From contig NZ_BMTW01000003.1 in the NCBI RefSeq assembly GCF_014649875.1, positions 372,001 through 436,000 on the forward strand: 64,000 bases of DNA, written 5' to 3'. Positions 1 to 7,349 of this stretch are shown one piece after another (position 1 is the stretch's first letter; every line of letters begins with the position of its first letter). This DNA is from Streptomyces rubiginosohelvolus (GTDB taxonomy: Bacteria; Actinomycetota; Actinomycetes; Streptomycetales; Streptomycetaceae). The notes under the pieces are model-generated. The model had not been told where the DNA came from, did no database searches, and saw only the letters and a list, made by a program, of their open reading frames with translations. The position numbers and the translations under genes were made by a program.

Positions 1-1
1 C

Positions 2-1030
2 GGCGGGCCCGCCCTGCCGCCGGGCCGGCGCGAGCGGGCGGCGGAGACCGGGGTGGGCGGCTCGCCGACGCTGCTGTCGAACGCGGAGACGTACGCCCAG
101 CTCGCCGTCGCCGCCCGGATCGGCCCCCGCCGCTACGGGCACACCGGGCTGCCCAACGAACCCGGCACCGTCCTGCTCACCGTCTCGGGCGCCGTGGCGA
201 GGCCCATGGTCGTCGAGGTGCCGACCGGGGTGCCGCTGCGGTACGTCCTGGAGATGGCCGGGGCCCCACCGCTCCCCCAGGGCGTGCTGACCGGCGGCTA
301 CCACGGCAACTGGATCGACGCGGTCTCCTCGCACAACGCCGTGATCTCCCGCGAGTCCCTGGCCACCGTGGGGGGCGCGCTCGGTGCGGGGGCCATCCTG
401 CCGATCGGCCCCGACACCTGCCCGCTCGGCGAGTCCCTCCGGATAGCCAACTGGCTGGCCGCCGAGACCGCCGGGCAGTGCGGCCCGTGCAAGCTGGGGC
501 TCCCCGCCGCCGCGGGTGGGCTCTCCGACGTGCTGAACGGCGGCGGGCCCGCCGCTCTGGAGGCCCTGCGCCAGGTCGCCCAGGCCGTTAAGGGCCGCGG
601 GGCGTGCAAACACCCGGACGGTTCCGCCCGGTTCCTGCTCTCGACCCTGTCGGCGTTCACGGACGATCTCGCCGCGCATGTCCTGGACGGCGGCTGCGGC
701 CGCGAGACCGTCGGGGTGCTGCCGCTGCCCGCACCGGGCTACCAGGATCTGGAGGAGTCGATTCCGAGCGGCGAGAAGCTCGCGGTCGACTGGACGCTCT
801 GCCAGGGCCACGGCCTGTGCGCGGACATCGTCCCCGAGCTCATCCGGCTGGGCGCAGACGGCTATCCGGCACTGGCGGACGCCGCCGTTCCGGTGCATCT
901 GCGCGGACGTGCCCAGCGGGCCGTACGGCGCTGCCCCGCGCTGGCGCTCCGTATCGACCAGCCGCCTGCCGAACAGCGCCCCGCCCTGCCGGCAGCCAAT
1001 CGACGCGCACTGGGCAGCGGGCGCGGCTGA
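2..1030 (+). CDS. NuoF-like iron-sulfur protein fused to a ferredoxin, 5' end missing
   Basis: The reading frame is open from base 2, so the gene begins upstream of the window. The visible 343 codons begin in the middle of a NuoF/HoxF-type flavoprotein (GSPTLLSNAET resembles the family NVET region), continue through a SLBB-like segment, and reach the iron-sulfur part (GQCGPCKLG, later GACKHPDG). A ferredoxin module follows: LCQGHGLC then RRCPA, the Cx5C...CP spacing of [3Fe-4S]/[4Fe-4S] ferredoxins. The expected role is NADH or FMN dependent electron transfer, probably outside complex I because the gene is not in a nuo operon here. One NuoF cluster cysteine appears replaced by alanine (TAGQC where the family has SCGxC). 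An 18-bp hairpin with a T-run follows the stop. Confidence 0.75.
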   Translation, partial: GGPALPPGRRERAAETGVGGSPTLLSNAETYAQLAVAARIGPRRYGHTGLPNEPGTVLLTVSGAVARPMVVEVPTGVPLRYVLEMAGAPPLPQGVLTGGYHGNWIDAVSSHNAVISRESLATVGGALGAGAILPIGPDTCPLGESLRIANWLAAETAGQCGPCKLGLPAAAGGLSDVLNGGGPAALEALRQVAQAVKGRGACKHPDGSARFLLSTLSAFTDDLAAHVLDGGCGRETVGVLPLPAPGYQDLEESIPSGEKLAVDWTLCQGHGLCADIVPELIRLGADGYPALADAAVPVHLRGRAQRAVRRCPALALRIDQPPAEQRPALPAANRRALGSGRG

Positions 1031-1054
1031 TCCGAGCCGAAGGCGATCCGGACA

Positions 1055-1093
1055 AAAGAAGCGGGCCACCCGATCCGGGTGGCCCGCTTCTTT
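1055..1093. terminator. Strong bidirectional hairpin terminator
   Basis: This is a perfect 18-bp inverted repeat with a 3-base loop; the right arm ends in CTTCTTT. It lies 25 bp after the stop of the NuoF-like gene on the plus strand and 14 bp past the 3' end of the first tRNA-Ala on the minus strand, so it can serve both convergent units. Confidence 0.85.
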
Positions 1094-1106
1094 ACTGTCG
1101 ATCCTG

Positions 1107-1179
1107 TGGAGCTAAGGAGAATTGAACTCCTGACCTCCTGCATGCCATGCAGGCGCTCTACCAACTGAGCTATAGCCCC
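1107..1179 (-). tRNA. tRNA-Ala(GGC), copy 1
   Basis: The minus strand folds into a 73-nt cloverleaf. The acceptor GGGGCTA pairs with TAGCTCC. The anticodon arm is CCTGC-ATGGCAT-GCAGG, giving anticodon GGC for GCC/GCU alanine codons. The T-arm is AGGAG-TTCAATT-CTCCT. CCA is not encoded. It is identical to the copy at 1889-1961. Confidence 0.95.
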
Positions 1180-1321
1180 TCGTTGCTTGCCGCCCGGTTC
1201 CCCTTGGCGACATCGAGAACATTACACGGTCCCCCCGGTGCTTCACCAAATCGTTTCCGGTCCGCACCGATATGCCCGGATCATCCAGGACGTTCGACCG
1301 TCAGCCGCAGGTCAGACCAGG

Positions 1322-1555
1322 TCAGGCGGTCGCGAAGGAGTAGAAGCGCTTGAGGGTGCAGTGCTCCTCCAGGAGCCGCCCGTAGATCGGCTCCCCCTCC
1401 AGCTCCCGGTAGGTCTCGATGGGGTCGCCTTTTATGATCAGCGCCCGTGCGCATTCCTCGCACCAGTACTGGTACTCCGCGTTGACCGGGTCCATGTCCC
1501 TGACGATGGGCGTACCGCTGCCGCACCAGTCGCATTTACGCCTGTGTGCACCCAT
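1322..1555 (-). CDS. Small zinc-ribbon-like protein, 77 aa
   Basis: I do not recognise a named function. The 77-residue product has two CxxC pairs (C8/C11 and C32/C35), the arrangement of a treble-clef or ribbon zinc site, followed by an acidic helix-like tail (LEGEPIYGRLLEEH). The ATG is preceded by GGAG seven bases upstream, and the gene starts two bases after the stop of the 62-aa zinc-ribbon gene, so the two are almost certainly co-translated. They sit between two identical tRNA-Ala genes. A nucleic-acid or ribosome-related role would be a guess. Confidence 0.75.
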   Translation of the reverse strand: MGAHRRKCDWCGSGTPIVRDMDPVNAEYQYWCEECARALIIKGDPIETYRELEGEPIYGRLLEEHCTLKRFYSFATA

Positions 1556-1558
1556 CAG

Positions 1559-1747
1559 TCAGCTCCAGCTGTGGCCGCAGGCCGTGCACACGTAGGAGAC
1601 CCCTCCGTTGTCACCCAGAACCTGGGCCACATGGGACGAACCGCAGGACGGACAGCCGAGACGGGATCGAACGTCGGACGTTACGGGGCCGGGGGGCGAG
1701 GCGGCGACAAGGCGCTGGTCGGGGACGTGTTCGCGACTCGCAGGCAT
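1559..1747 (-). CDS. Small C-terminal zinc-ribbon protein, 62 aa
   Basis: The 62-aa product has a flexible N-terminus and a C-terminal zinc ribbon (GCPSCGSS at C32/C35 and CTACGHSW at C54/C57). The CPxCG...CxxCG pattern is typical of small zinc ribbons such as the ends of TFIIS-like or ribosomal proteins. The chosen ATG has CGGGAGGGAG directly upstream. The frame is open further upstream, but that stretch runs back into the tRNA-Ala gene and cannot be coding. It is probably co-transcribed with the 77-aa zinc protein two bases downstream. Function unknown. Confidence 0.75.
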   Translation of the reverse strand: MPASREHVPDQRLVAASPPGPVTSDVRSRLGCPSCGSSHVAQVLGDNGGVSYVCTACGHSWS

Positions 1748-1853
1748 CGCGCTCCCTCCCGATCGGTACGTCGCCCCCTCCGGCGTTCCGATTCTGCCAT
1801 GGCCCCGCAAGAGGGGCAGCCCGCTCGACGCCCTCCGTCCCCTCCATGCAGAA

Positions 1854-1881
1854 GATCCCGCCCCCTGATGGGGACGGGATC
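1854..1881. terminator. Hairpin downstream of tRNA-Ala copy 2
   Basis: GATCCCG and CGGGATC pair, with an inner CCCC/GGGG stem and a TGAT loop. It starts eight bases past the 3' end of the second tRNA-Ala on the minus strand and probably ends that transcript before the small zinc-ribbon gene. Confidence 0.6.
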
Positions 1882-1888
1882 CTGATTG

Positions 1889-1961
1889 TGGAGCTAAGGA
1901 GAATTGAACTCCTGACCTCCTGCATGCCATGCAGGCGCTCTACCAACTGAGCTATAGCCCC
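1889..1961 (-). tRNA. tRNA-Ala(GGC), copy 2
   Basis: This 73-nt cloverleaf is base-for-base the same as the copy at 1107-1179: acceptor GGGGCTA/TAGCTCC, anticodon loop ATGGCAT with GGC. CCA is not encoded. Upstream on the minus strand is a 7-bp inverted repeat TGTTCGC...GCGAACA (1964-2001). Confidence 0.95.
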
Positions 1962-2113
1962 GCTGTTCGCTGTGTTTCCCTGCGTTTCCGCGCTGCGAAC
2001 AAGATGAACTTTAGCCTGCGACCGGCCGGAAAGTGAAATCCGGCCCGGGCCGCCCGGGGACGGCCCGCGAACGGCCTCCCGACGACCGCTGGACGGCCGC
2101 CCGGAAGGCCGGT

Positions 2114-2767
2114 CTAGGCGTCGTCGCCGAGTACCGGCTCCGGAAGCGTGCCGGCGTTGTGCTCCAGCAGACGCCAGCCGCGCGCGCCCTCCCCGAGGAC
2201 GGACCAGCAGCAGTTGGACAGACCGCCGAGCCCTTCCCAGTGGTGCGCTTCCAGGCCGAGCAGCCGGCCGATCGTCGTCCTGATCGTGCCGCCGTGGCTG
2301 ACGACGACGAGCGTGCCGTCATCCGGAAGCTTCTCGGCATGCTCCAGAACGACCGGAGCAGCCCGGTCGGCGACCTCGGTCTCCAGCTCGCCACCGCCCC
2401 GGCGCACGGGCTCCCCGCGCTTCCAGGCGGCGTACTGCTCGCCGTAGCGCTCGACGATCTCCTGGTGCGTCAGCCCCTGCCACTCGCCCGCGTACGTCTC
2501 ACGGAGTGCGGCGTCATGGGCGACGGTCAGGCCGCTGACGGCGGACAGCTCGGCGGCCGTGGCCGCCGCCCGCCGGAGGTCGGAGGCCACGATGGCGTCC
2601 GGCTTCAGCGAGGCGAGCAACCGGGCGGCGCGGCGGGCCTGCCCGATGCCGGCCTCGGTCAGCTCGATGTCCGTGGAGCCCTGGAAGCGACGCTCCAGGT
2701 TCCATGCCGTCTGGCCGTGCCGCCAGAGGACGATTCTGCGGCCCTTGCCGCTCTTGCTGCCGTTCAG
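2114..2767 (-). CDS. Histidine phosphatase (phosphoglycerate mutase superfamily), probable CTG start
   Basis: This is a cytoplasmic phosphatase of the RHG family. The catalytic motif is VLWRHGQTAWN near residue 17, with the second histidine region VVVSHGGTIR. It is about 217 aa, a normal length. The frame between the upstream stop and the RHG motif contains no ATG, GTG or TTG. The only plausible start is CTG at 2767, which overlaps the rsfS stop as CTGA and has AAGGTGA about 10 bases upstream. Homologs as I recall them begin MNGSKSG at exactly this position. The gene is translationally coupled to rsfS. The physiological substrate is not evident; a sugar-phosphate or nucleotide substrate is possible. 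Confidence 0.85.
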   Translation of the reverse strand: MNGSKSGKGRRIVLWRHGQTAWNLERRFQGSTDIELTEAGIGQARRAARLLASLKPDAIVASDLRRAAATAAELSAVSGLTVAHDAALRETYAGEWQGLTHQEIVERYGEQYAAWKRGEPVRRGGGELETEVADRAAPVVLEHAEKLPDDGTLVVVSHGGTIRTTIGRLLGLEAHHWEGLGGLSNCCWSVLGEGARGWRLLEHNAGTLPEPVLGDDA

Positions 2768-3195
2768 CTCTGGTCACCTTCCGTGCCGCCGTTGAGCTGT
2801 GCGTGCTCCTCGGCCTTGCCGCGGGTCTTGATCGCGTCCTCGGGGAGGGCGATCTCCGGGCAGTCCTTCCACAGGCGCTCCAGCGCGTAGAAGACGCGCT
2901 CCTCGCTGTGCTGAACGTGGATGACGATGTCGACGTAGTCGAGGAGGATCCAGCGGGCGTCGCGGTCGCCCTCGCGGCGCACCGGCTTGGCGCCGAGCTC
3001 CTTCTGGAGCCGCTCCTCGATCTCGTCGACGATCGACTTGACCTGACGGTCGTTGGGGGCCGAGGCCAGCAGGAAGGCGTCGGTGATCGACAGCACATCG
3101 CTGACGTCGTAGGCGATGATGTCGTGCGCGAGCCGGTCGGCGGCCGCCTGTGCGGCGGCGTTGATGAGCTCGATGGAGCGGTCCGTGGCGGTCAC
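2764..3195 (-). CDS. rsfS: Ribosomal silencing factor RsfS
   Basis: RsfS (Iojap/YbeB family) binds ribosomal protein L14 and blocks joining of the ribosomal subunits under nutrient stress. The 143-aa product carries the family core SDVLSITDAFLLAS, then DARWILLDYVDIVIHV and FYALERLW, the whole length of a typical RsfS. The GTG start (MTATDRSIEL) was chosen by comparison with family N-termini; the frame remains open upstream, but that sequence is antisense to intergenic DNA. It follows the LCP-like gene after a hairpin and overlaps the phosphatase gene by four bases. The nadD-LCP-rsfS order is conserved in Streptomyces. Confidence 0.95.
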   Translation of the reverse strand: MTATDRSIELINAAAQAAADRLAHDIIAYDVSDVLSITDAFLLASAPNDRQVKSIVDEIEERLQKELGAKPVRREGDRDARWILLDYVDIVIHVQHSEERVFYALERLWKDCPEIALPEDAIKTRGKAEEHAQLNGGTEGDQS

Positions 3196-3270
3196 ATGCA
3201 GGCTTTCGTCGGCGGTCGGATGCAACCACCAGGGTCTCACGGACCGCCGACAGAGCCTTACTGCGTTCCC

Positions 3271-3298
3271 CGGGCTGCCGCCGGCCGACGGCAGCCCG
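3271..3298. terminator. Hairpin between the LCP-like gene and rsfS
   Basis: CGGGCTGCCG and CGGCAGCCCG form a perfect 10-bp stem with an 8-base loop, starting five bases past the stop of the LCP-like gene. It may terminate or attenuate read-through into rsfS. Confidence 0.65.
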
Positions 3299-3302
3299 AG
3301 GG

Positions 3303-5063
3303 CTACTGGACCTTGTAGTCCTGGCCGAGGACCGCGGACACGTCGGCGTTGGCGGCCGGCTCGCCCTTCTTCACATCGCCTGCGGAGAGACCCAGGGTCT
3401 TGGCCACCTCGACGGCCTTCTCCTTGTCCTCGGCGGACCGGTAGAGCACGACGGACGACGCCTCGGCCCCGGCCTTGCCGCTGTCCACGAAGGCGTAACC
3501 GCCGTTGACCAGCTGGACCCGGGCGGCCTCGGCGGCCTTCTGGTTCCCGGTGGCGTTGCGGACGGCGACCCGGAGCGGAGCGCCTTCCTCGGGGGCCTTC
3601 ACGGTGCCGCCGAGGATGTCCTTGACGACGCCGCGGGTGTCCGCCTCGGTGAGCGTGCCGTCCGCCTGGACCGGCAGCAGGGCCGTCTTGTAGTCGCCGA
3701 CCTTGGCCCGCGAGGCCAGCTTGGCGAGCGAGGCCCCTAGGTCCTTCTCGGGCAGCGACGGGTCGAGCACCTGGAGCAGCGTCTCGATGGTGACGGTGGC
3801 GGCCTTGGGATCCTCGGAGACCTTGCGCAGGGTGGCCCGCATGACCTCGCCGAAGCGGGTCAGCTGCTTGGCCTCGGGCTCGCCCTCCGCACGGTAGGTG
3901 GCGTACGCGACGGCCATCGGGCCGCTGAGCGTCTGGGCCTCGCCCTTGTTCACCAGGGGCGATTCGCCCTTCTTCGCGGCGGGCACCTCGGTGTCGGTGT
4001 CGACCTCGATGTTGCCGACCAGCTCGACGAGGTTCTCCAGGTACGGGGTGTCCAGCCGCCAGGTGCCGGTGATCCGGGTGCCGAGGAGGGTGTCGATCGA
4101 CTCCCGGGTGCCGGTCCTGCCGTCGTCCTCGACGGACTTGCCGAGCGTGGTGGTGGTCCCGTCGTCGCCCGCGACGGCGAGGGAGTTGGGCAGCAGGACG
4201 GTGGTGCCCTGCTTGGTGGTGGTGTTGTCGACGAGCAGCGCCGTCGAGGTGCCGCCCTTCTTCGTGTCGTGCAGGTGCACCACGATCATGTCGCGCTGCT
4301 GGGCCCCGGCGGCGACGGCCTTCTTCTCGTCCGTTCCGGACAGGCCCGGGAGCATGTCGGCGGACCACAGATAGCCGACCCCGCCGACGACGACGAGAAC
4401 GGCGACGACTATCAGGGCGACCATGCGGTTGCGGCCCTTGCGCCGGGCCTCCTCGCGCCGCTCGCTGCGGCTCTCGGTGAACTTCAGCCAGTCGATGACG
4501 TCTTCGGAGTCCTCGTCGGGCTCCTCGATGAACGAGAACTGCTCGGTGCGGTAGTCCGGGGCGGGCTTGCGCTGCCCGGGAAGCGCGGCATCGGCCTCCG
4601 CCTCCGGCGCGGCCTCCTGCGGCGAGGGCTGTACGGGGGTCTGCGGCGGGGCCTGTTCCGGTGCGGGGGCGGCGCCCTGCTGCGGGATGCTCCAGTGCTC
4701 GCCGGTGTCGACCGCGGCGGGCTGCTGCCCGGTGGCGTAGCCGTAGTCGGTGTAGGAGCCGTAGCCGTACCCCTGGTCGCCGCCCTGCCCCTGCTGCGCC
4801 TGGCCCTGCTGACCGGTGGCGTAGGGGTCGTAGCCCGGCTGCTGCTGAGGGTTGCCGTACGCGTCGTAGCCGTAGCCGTAGCCGGTGGTGTCCTGGGTCT
4901 GGTGGCCCTGGCCCTGCTGGGCGGCGTAGGGGTCGTAGCCCTGGCCCTGCTGGTCGTAGCCCTGCTGCCCCTGCTGCTGGTAGACCGGCTGCCCGTACGC
5001 GTCGTAGCCGACGATCTGCGGCTCCTGGTAGTACGGGTCGTACGGGTTCTGTCGGTCGTTCAC
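3303..5063 (-). CDS. LCP/LytR_C-type membrane protein, possible wall-polymer transferase (SCO2578/PdtA-like)
   Basis: The 586-aa protein begins with about 110 residues rich in Gln, Tyr and Gly with repeated YDPYA units, then an acidic Pro/Ala stretch. One membrane helix (MVALIVVAVLVVVGGVGYLW, near residue 230) precedes a divergent LytR-CpsA-Psr-like domain with LVDNTTTKQGTTVLLPNS and AYATYRAEGEPEAKQLTRF. A LytR_C domain ends it (RVAVRNATGNQKAA...). LCP proteins move glycopolymers from a lipid carrier to peptidoglycan outside the cell. By position this matches S. coelicolor SCO2578, reported as the polydiglycosylphosphate transferase PdtA. The canonical SIPRD motif is absent (VLLPNS instead), so catalysis is uncertain. 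The GTG start has GGAGAGGGG upstream. Confidence 0.8.
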   Translation of the reverse strand: MNDRQNPYDPYYQEPQIVGYDAYGQPVYQQQGQQGYDQQGQGYDPYAAQQGQGHQTQDTTGYGYGYDAYGNPQQQPGYDPYATGQQGQAQQGQGGDQGYGYGSYTDYGYATGQQPAAVDTGEHWSIPQQGAAPAPEQAPPQTPVQPSPQEAAPEAEADAALPGQRKPAPDYRTEQFSFIEEPDEDSEDVIDWLKFTESRSERREEARRKGRNRMVALIVVAVLVVVGGVGYLWSADMLPGLSGTDEKKAVAAGAQQRDMIVVHLHDTKKGGTSTALLVDNTTTKQGTTVLLPNSLAVAGDDGTTTTLGKSVEDDGRTGTRESIDTLLGTRITGTWRLDTPYLENLVELVGNIEVDTDTEVPAAKKGESPLVNKGEAQTLSGPMAVAYATYRAEGEPEAKQLTRFGEVMRATLRKVSEDPKAATVTIETLLQVLDPSLPEKDLGASLAKLASRAKVGDYKTALLPVQADGTLTEADTRGVVKDILGGTVKAPEEGAPLRVAVRNATGNQKAAEAARVQLVNGGYAFVDSGKAGAEASSVVLYRSAEDKEKAVEVAKTLGLSAGDVKKGEPAANADVSAVLGQDYKVQ

Positions 5064-5082
5064 CGGTGCCCCTCTCCGTGGC

Positions 5083-5700
5083 TCATTCGCCGCGGTACAG
5101 CTGGCGCTTGTCGATGTAGCGGACCACGCCGTCCGGCACCAGGTACCAGACCGGCTCCCCCTGCGCGACCCTCTCACGGCAGTCCGTGGACGAGATCGCC
5201 AGCGCGGGCACCTCCACGAGGGAGACACCGCCCTCGGGCAGTCCGTCGTCCGTGAGCACGTGACCCGGGCGGGTCACACCGATGAAGTGGGAGAGCGAGA
5301 ACAGCTCCTCCGCGTCGCGCCAGGTGAGGATCTGGGACAACGCGTCGGCGCCGGTGATGAAGAAGAGGTCCGCGTCGCCGTGGACCTCGCGCAGGTCCCG
5401 CAGCGTATCGATGGTGTACGTCGGTCCGCCACGGTCGATGTCACTGCGGCTGACGGAGAACTGCGGGTTGGACGCGGTGGCGATGACCGTCATCAGATAA
5501 CGGTCTTCGGCCGGGGAGACGTTCTTGTGGCTCTTCTGCCACGGCTGCCCGGTCGGTACGAAGACGACCTCGTCCAGATGGAACTGGGCGGCCACTTCAC
5601 TGGCCGCCACCAGGTGTCCATGGTGGATCGGGTCGAATGTCCCGCCCATCACGCCGATACGGCGCTTGCCGGGGCCGGTAGGCACTTCCTGCTCTCCCAT
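5083..5700 (-). CDS. nadD: Nicotinate-nucleotide adenylyltransferase
   Basis: NadD adenylates nicotinate mononucleotide to deamido-NAD in NAD synthesis. The 205-aa product has the nucleotidyltransferase motif [12 protein letters not shown] near residue 20 and the second signature [13 protein letters not shown] near the C-terminus, at the usual family length. The start MGEQEV was chosen as the nearest ATG before the conserved core; its ribosome site is weak. The LCP-like gene begins 19 bases downstream, so nadD, the LCP-like gene and possibly rsfS form one unit. Confidence 0.95.
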   Translation of the reverse strand: MGEQEVPTGPGKRRIGVMGGTFDPIHHGHLVAASEVAAQFHLDEVVFVPTGQPWQKSHKNVSPAEDRYLMTVIATASNPQFSVSRSDIDRGGPTYTIDTLRDLREVHGDADLFFITGADALSQILTWRDAEELFSLSHFIGVTRPGHVLTDDGLPEGGVSLVEVPALAISSTDCRERVAQGEPVWYLVPDGVVRYIDKRQLYRGE

Positions 5701-5738
5701 GCGTGCAGAGCCTACTGGCACAGCTGTACGCCCCCGGC

Positions 5739-5900
5739 TCAGCGGTCGCGGTTGAAGCTGATGGTGATGAACAGGAGCAGCATCAGCGCGACAAAGGCCC
5801 CGGCGCCGACGAAGTAGGGGTTGAGGCTTTCGTGGTTGCCGCCGCCCTCGCCCCCGGAGGCGAGAGTGACCAGCTGGTGAGTGGTGCTCGTGAGGCTCAT
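5739..5900 (-). CDS. Mini membrane protein, 53 aa
   Basis: This short frame encodes an N-terminal extracellular-like Gly-rich segment (ASGGEGGGN) and one hydrophobic helix ([17 protein letters not shown]), ending in FNRDR. It lies 38 bases before nadD on the same strand. From memory, similar tiny proteins sit at this place in other streptomycetes (SCO2580/2581 region). A possible AGG ribosome site is 11 bases upstream. Function unknown; it is probably a membrane microprotein. Confidence 0.65.
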   Translation of the reverse strand: MSLTSTTHQLVTLASGGEGGGNHESLNPYFVGAGAFVALMLLLFITISFNRDR

Positions 5901-5984
5901 CTTCGGCAGGACCTATCGATCGTGAGTCGGAAGGAAGACGTCGGGGCCATCGTATGCGGGACCCTCGGGCACGCTCACGGCGAC

Positions 5985-6137
5985 TCAGTCGTTGTTGTCG
6001 TCGTTGCGGTATCCACGCAGCAGGAACCAGGCGAGCAGCACCGCTCCGAGGATCGAGACGAGCAGCACGATCCGGAGGGTGTCGCCCGGTCCCTGCTCCT
6101 GGGACGCGGCGGCGAGCAGTACGGCGGTGTGCGGCAT
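5985..6137 (-). CDS. Mini membrane protein, 50 aa
   Basis: The 50-codon frame starts at an ATG preceded by TTTGAGGAG. It encodes a short polar N-terminus ([10 protein letters not shown]), one helix ([18 protein letters not shown]) and an acidic-polar tail [10 protein letters not shown]. It is separated by 84 bases from the 53-aa mini membrane protein and transcribed in the same direction. It lies back to back with the M48 peptidase gene. Function unknown. Confidence 0.7.
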   Translation of the reverse strand: MPHTAVLLAAASQEQGPGDTLRIVLLVSILGAVLLAWFLLRGYRNDDNND

Positions 6138-6248
6138 TTCGGGCGCTCCTCAAAGTTATCCACAGCCCCCCGCACACCGTAGCGCCAGCGCATACGCTGG
6201 CTTTTGTCCGGGGGACGAGCAACGTCTCGTACGAACAGGGGGCCATCC

Positions 6249-7349
6249 ATGACCGACAACAGTCACGAGAACGTGCCGAGCAGGGCGCGCCGGCGATTTC
6301 CCGGGATCTCCTCCCGGGCCTACGAGCACCCCGCCGACCGCTCGGCCCTGGTGGCCCTGCGCAAGCTGACCGGGTTCGACACCGTGTTCAAGGCGCTCAG
6401 CGGGCTGCTCCCGGAGCGGAGCCTCCGGCTGCTTTTCCTCTCCGATTCCGTCCGGGTGAGCGACGCGCAGTTCGCCCATCTCAACGACATGCTGCGCGAC
6501 GCGTGTTACATCCTGGACCTGGAGAAGGTCCCGCCGATGTACGTGAAGCAGGACCCGCAGCCCAACGCCATGTGCATCGGTCTCGACGAGCCGATCATCG
6601 TGGTCACCACGGGCCTGGTCGAGCTGCTCGACGAGGAGGAGATGCGGGCGGTGGTGGGCCACGAGGTGGGCCACGCGCTCTCCGGTCACTCGGTGTACCG
6701 GACGATACTGCTCTTCCTGACCAACCTCGCCGTGAAGGTCGCCTGGATCCCGCTGGGCAATGTGGCGATCATGGCGATCGTGACGGCGCTGCGCGAGTGG
6801 TTCCGCAAGTCGGAGCTGTCCGCGGACCGGGCCGGGCTGCTGGTGGGCCAGGACACCCAGGCGTCGATGCGCGGCCTGATGAAGATCGCGGGCGGCAATC
6901 ACCTCCACGAGATGAATGTGGACGCCTTCCTCGCCCAGGCCGACGAGTACGAGAAGAGCGGTGACCTCCGCGACTCCGTCCTCAAGATCCTGAACGTGCT
7001 GCCCCGGACGCACCCGTTCACCGCCGTGCGGGCCGCCGAGCTGAAGAAGTGGTCGGAGACCCGCGAGTTCCAGCGGATCATGGACGGCCACTACCCCCGT
7101 CGCGACGAGGACAAGGACACCTCGGTGACCGACTCGTTCCGGGAGTCCGCGTCGCACTACGCGGACACGGTGCGCACCAGCAAGGACCCGCTGATGAAGC
7201 TAGTGGGCGACATCGCCGGGGGCGCGGGGGACCTGGGCGGCAAGCTGCGCGACAAGTTCACCGGAGGCGGCTCCGGCTCCGCTACGGGCGGGGAGTCCGG
7301 TCGGCCTCAGGACCCGGAGGAGGGGAGCTCGGGGCCGTCGAAGGGCTGA
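6249..7349 (+). CDS. M48-family zinc metallopeptidase
   Basis: The 366-aa protein has the zinc site HEVGH at residues 138-142, with the third ligand region SELSADRAG downstream, as in HtpX/M48 peptidases. A hydrophobic stretch ([15 protein letters not shown], then [10 protein letters not shown]) follows the active site, as in membrane-associated M48 enzymes. The C-terminus is a Gly/Ser-rich tail. The ATG at 6249 follows ACAGGGGGCC; an in-frame start at 6204 lacks a good ribosome site. It is one of the few plus-strand genes here, divergent from the mini membrane genes, and its last 68 bases overlap the convergent gene at 7282-8412. Substrates are unknown; membrane protein quality control is the usual role. 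Confidence 0.85.
   Translation: MTDNSHENVPSRARRRFPGISSRAYEHPADRSALVALRKLTGFDTVFKALSGLLPERSLRLLFLSDSVRVSDAQFAHLNDMLRDACYILDLEKVPPMYVKQDPQPNAMCIGLDEPIIVVTTGLVELLDEEEMRAVVGHEVGHALSGHSVYRTILLFLTNLAVKVAWIPLGNVAIMAIVTALREWFRKSELSADRAGLLVGQDTQASMRGLMKIAGGNHLHEMNVDAFLAQADEYEKSGDLRDSVLKILNVLPRTHPFTAVRAAELKKWSETREFQRIMDGHYPRRDEDKDTSVTDSFRESASHYADTVRTSKDPLMKLVGDIAGGAGDLGGKLRDKFTGGGSGSATGGESGRPQDPEEGSSGPSKG

Noticed and set aside
1107..1961. Identical tRNA copies as attachment sites of an integrated element
   Set aside because: Only about 700 bases separate them, with no integrase or mobility gene between; whole-gene duplication explains the pattern.
3196..4368. Apparent N-terminal extension of rsfS to a 534-codon protein
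   Set aside because: The extension is an out-of-frame reading of the LCP-like gene on the same strand; the RsfS family starts at GTG 3195.
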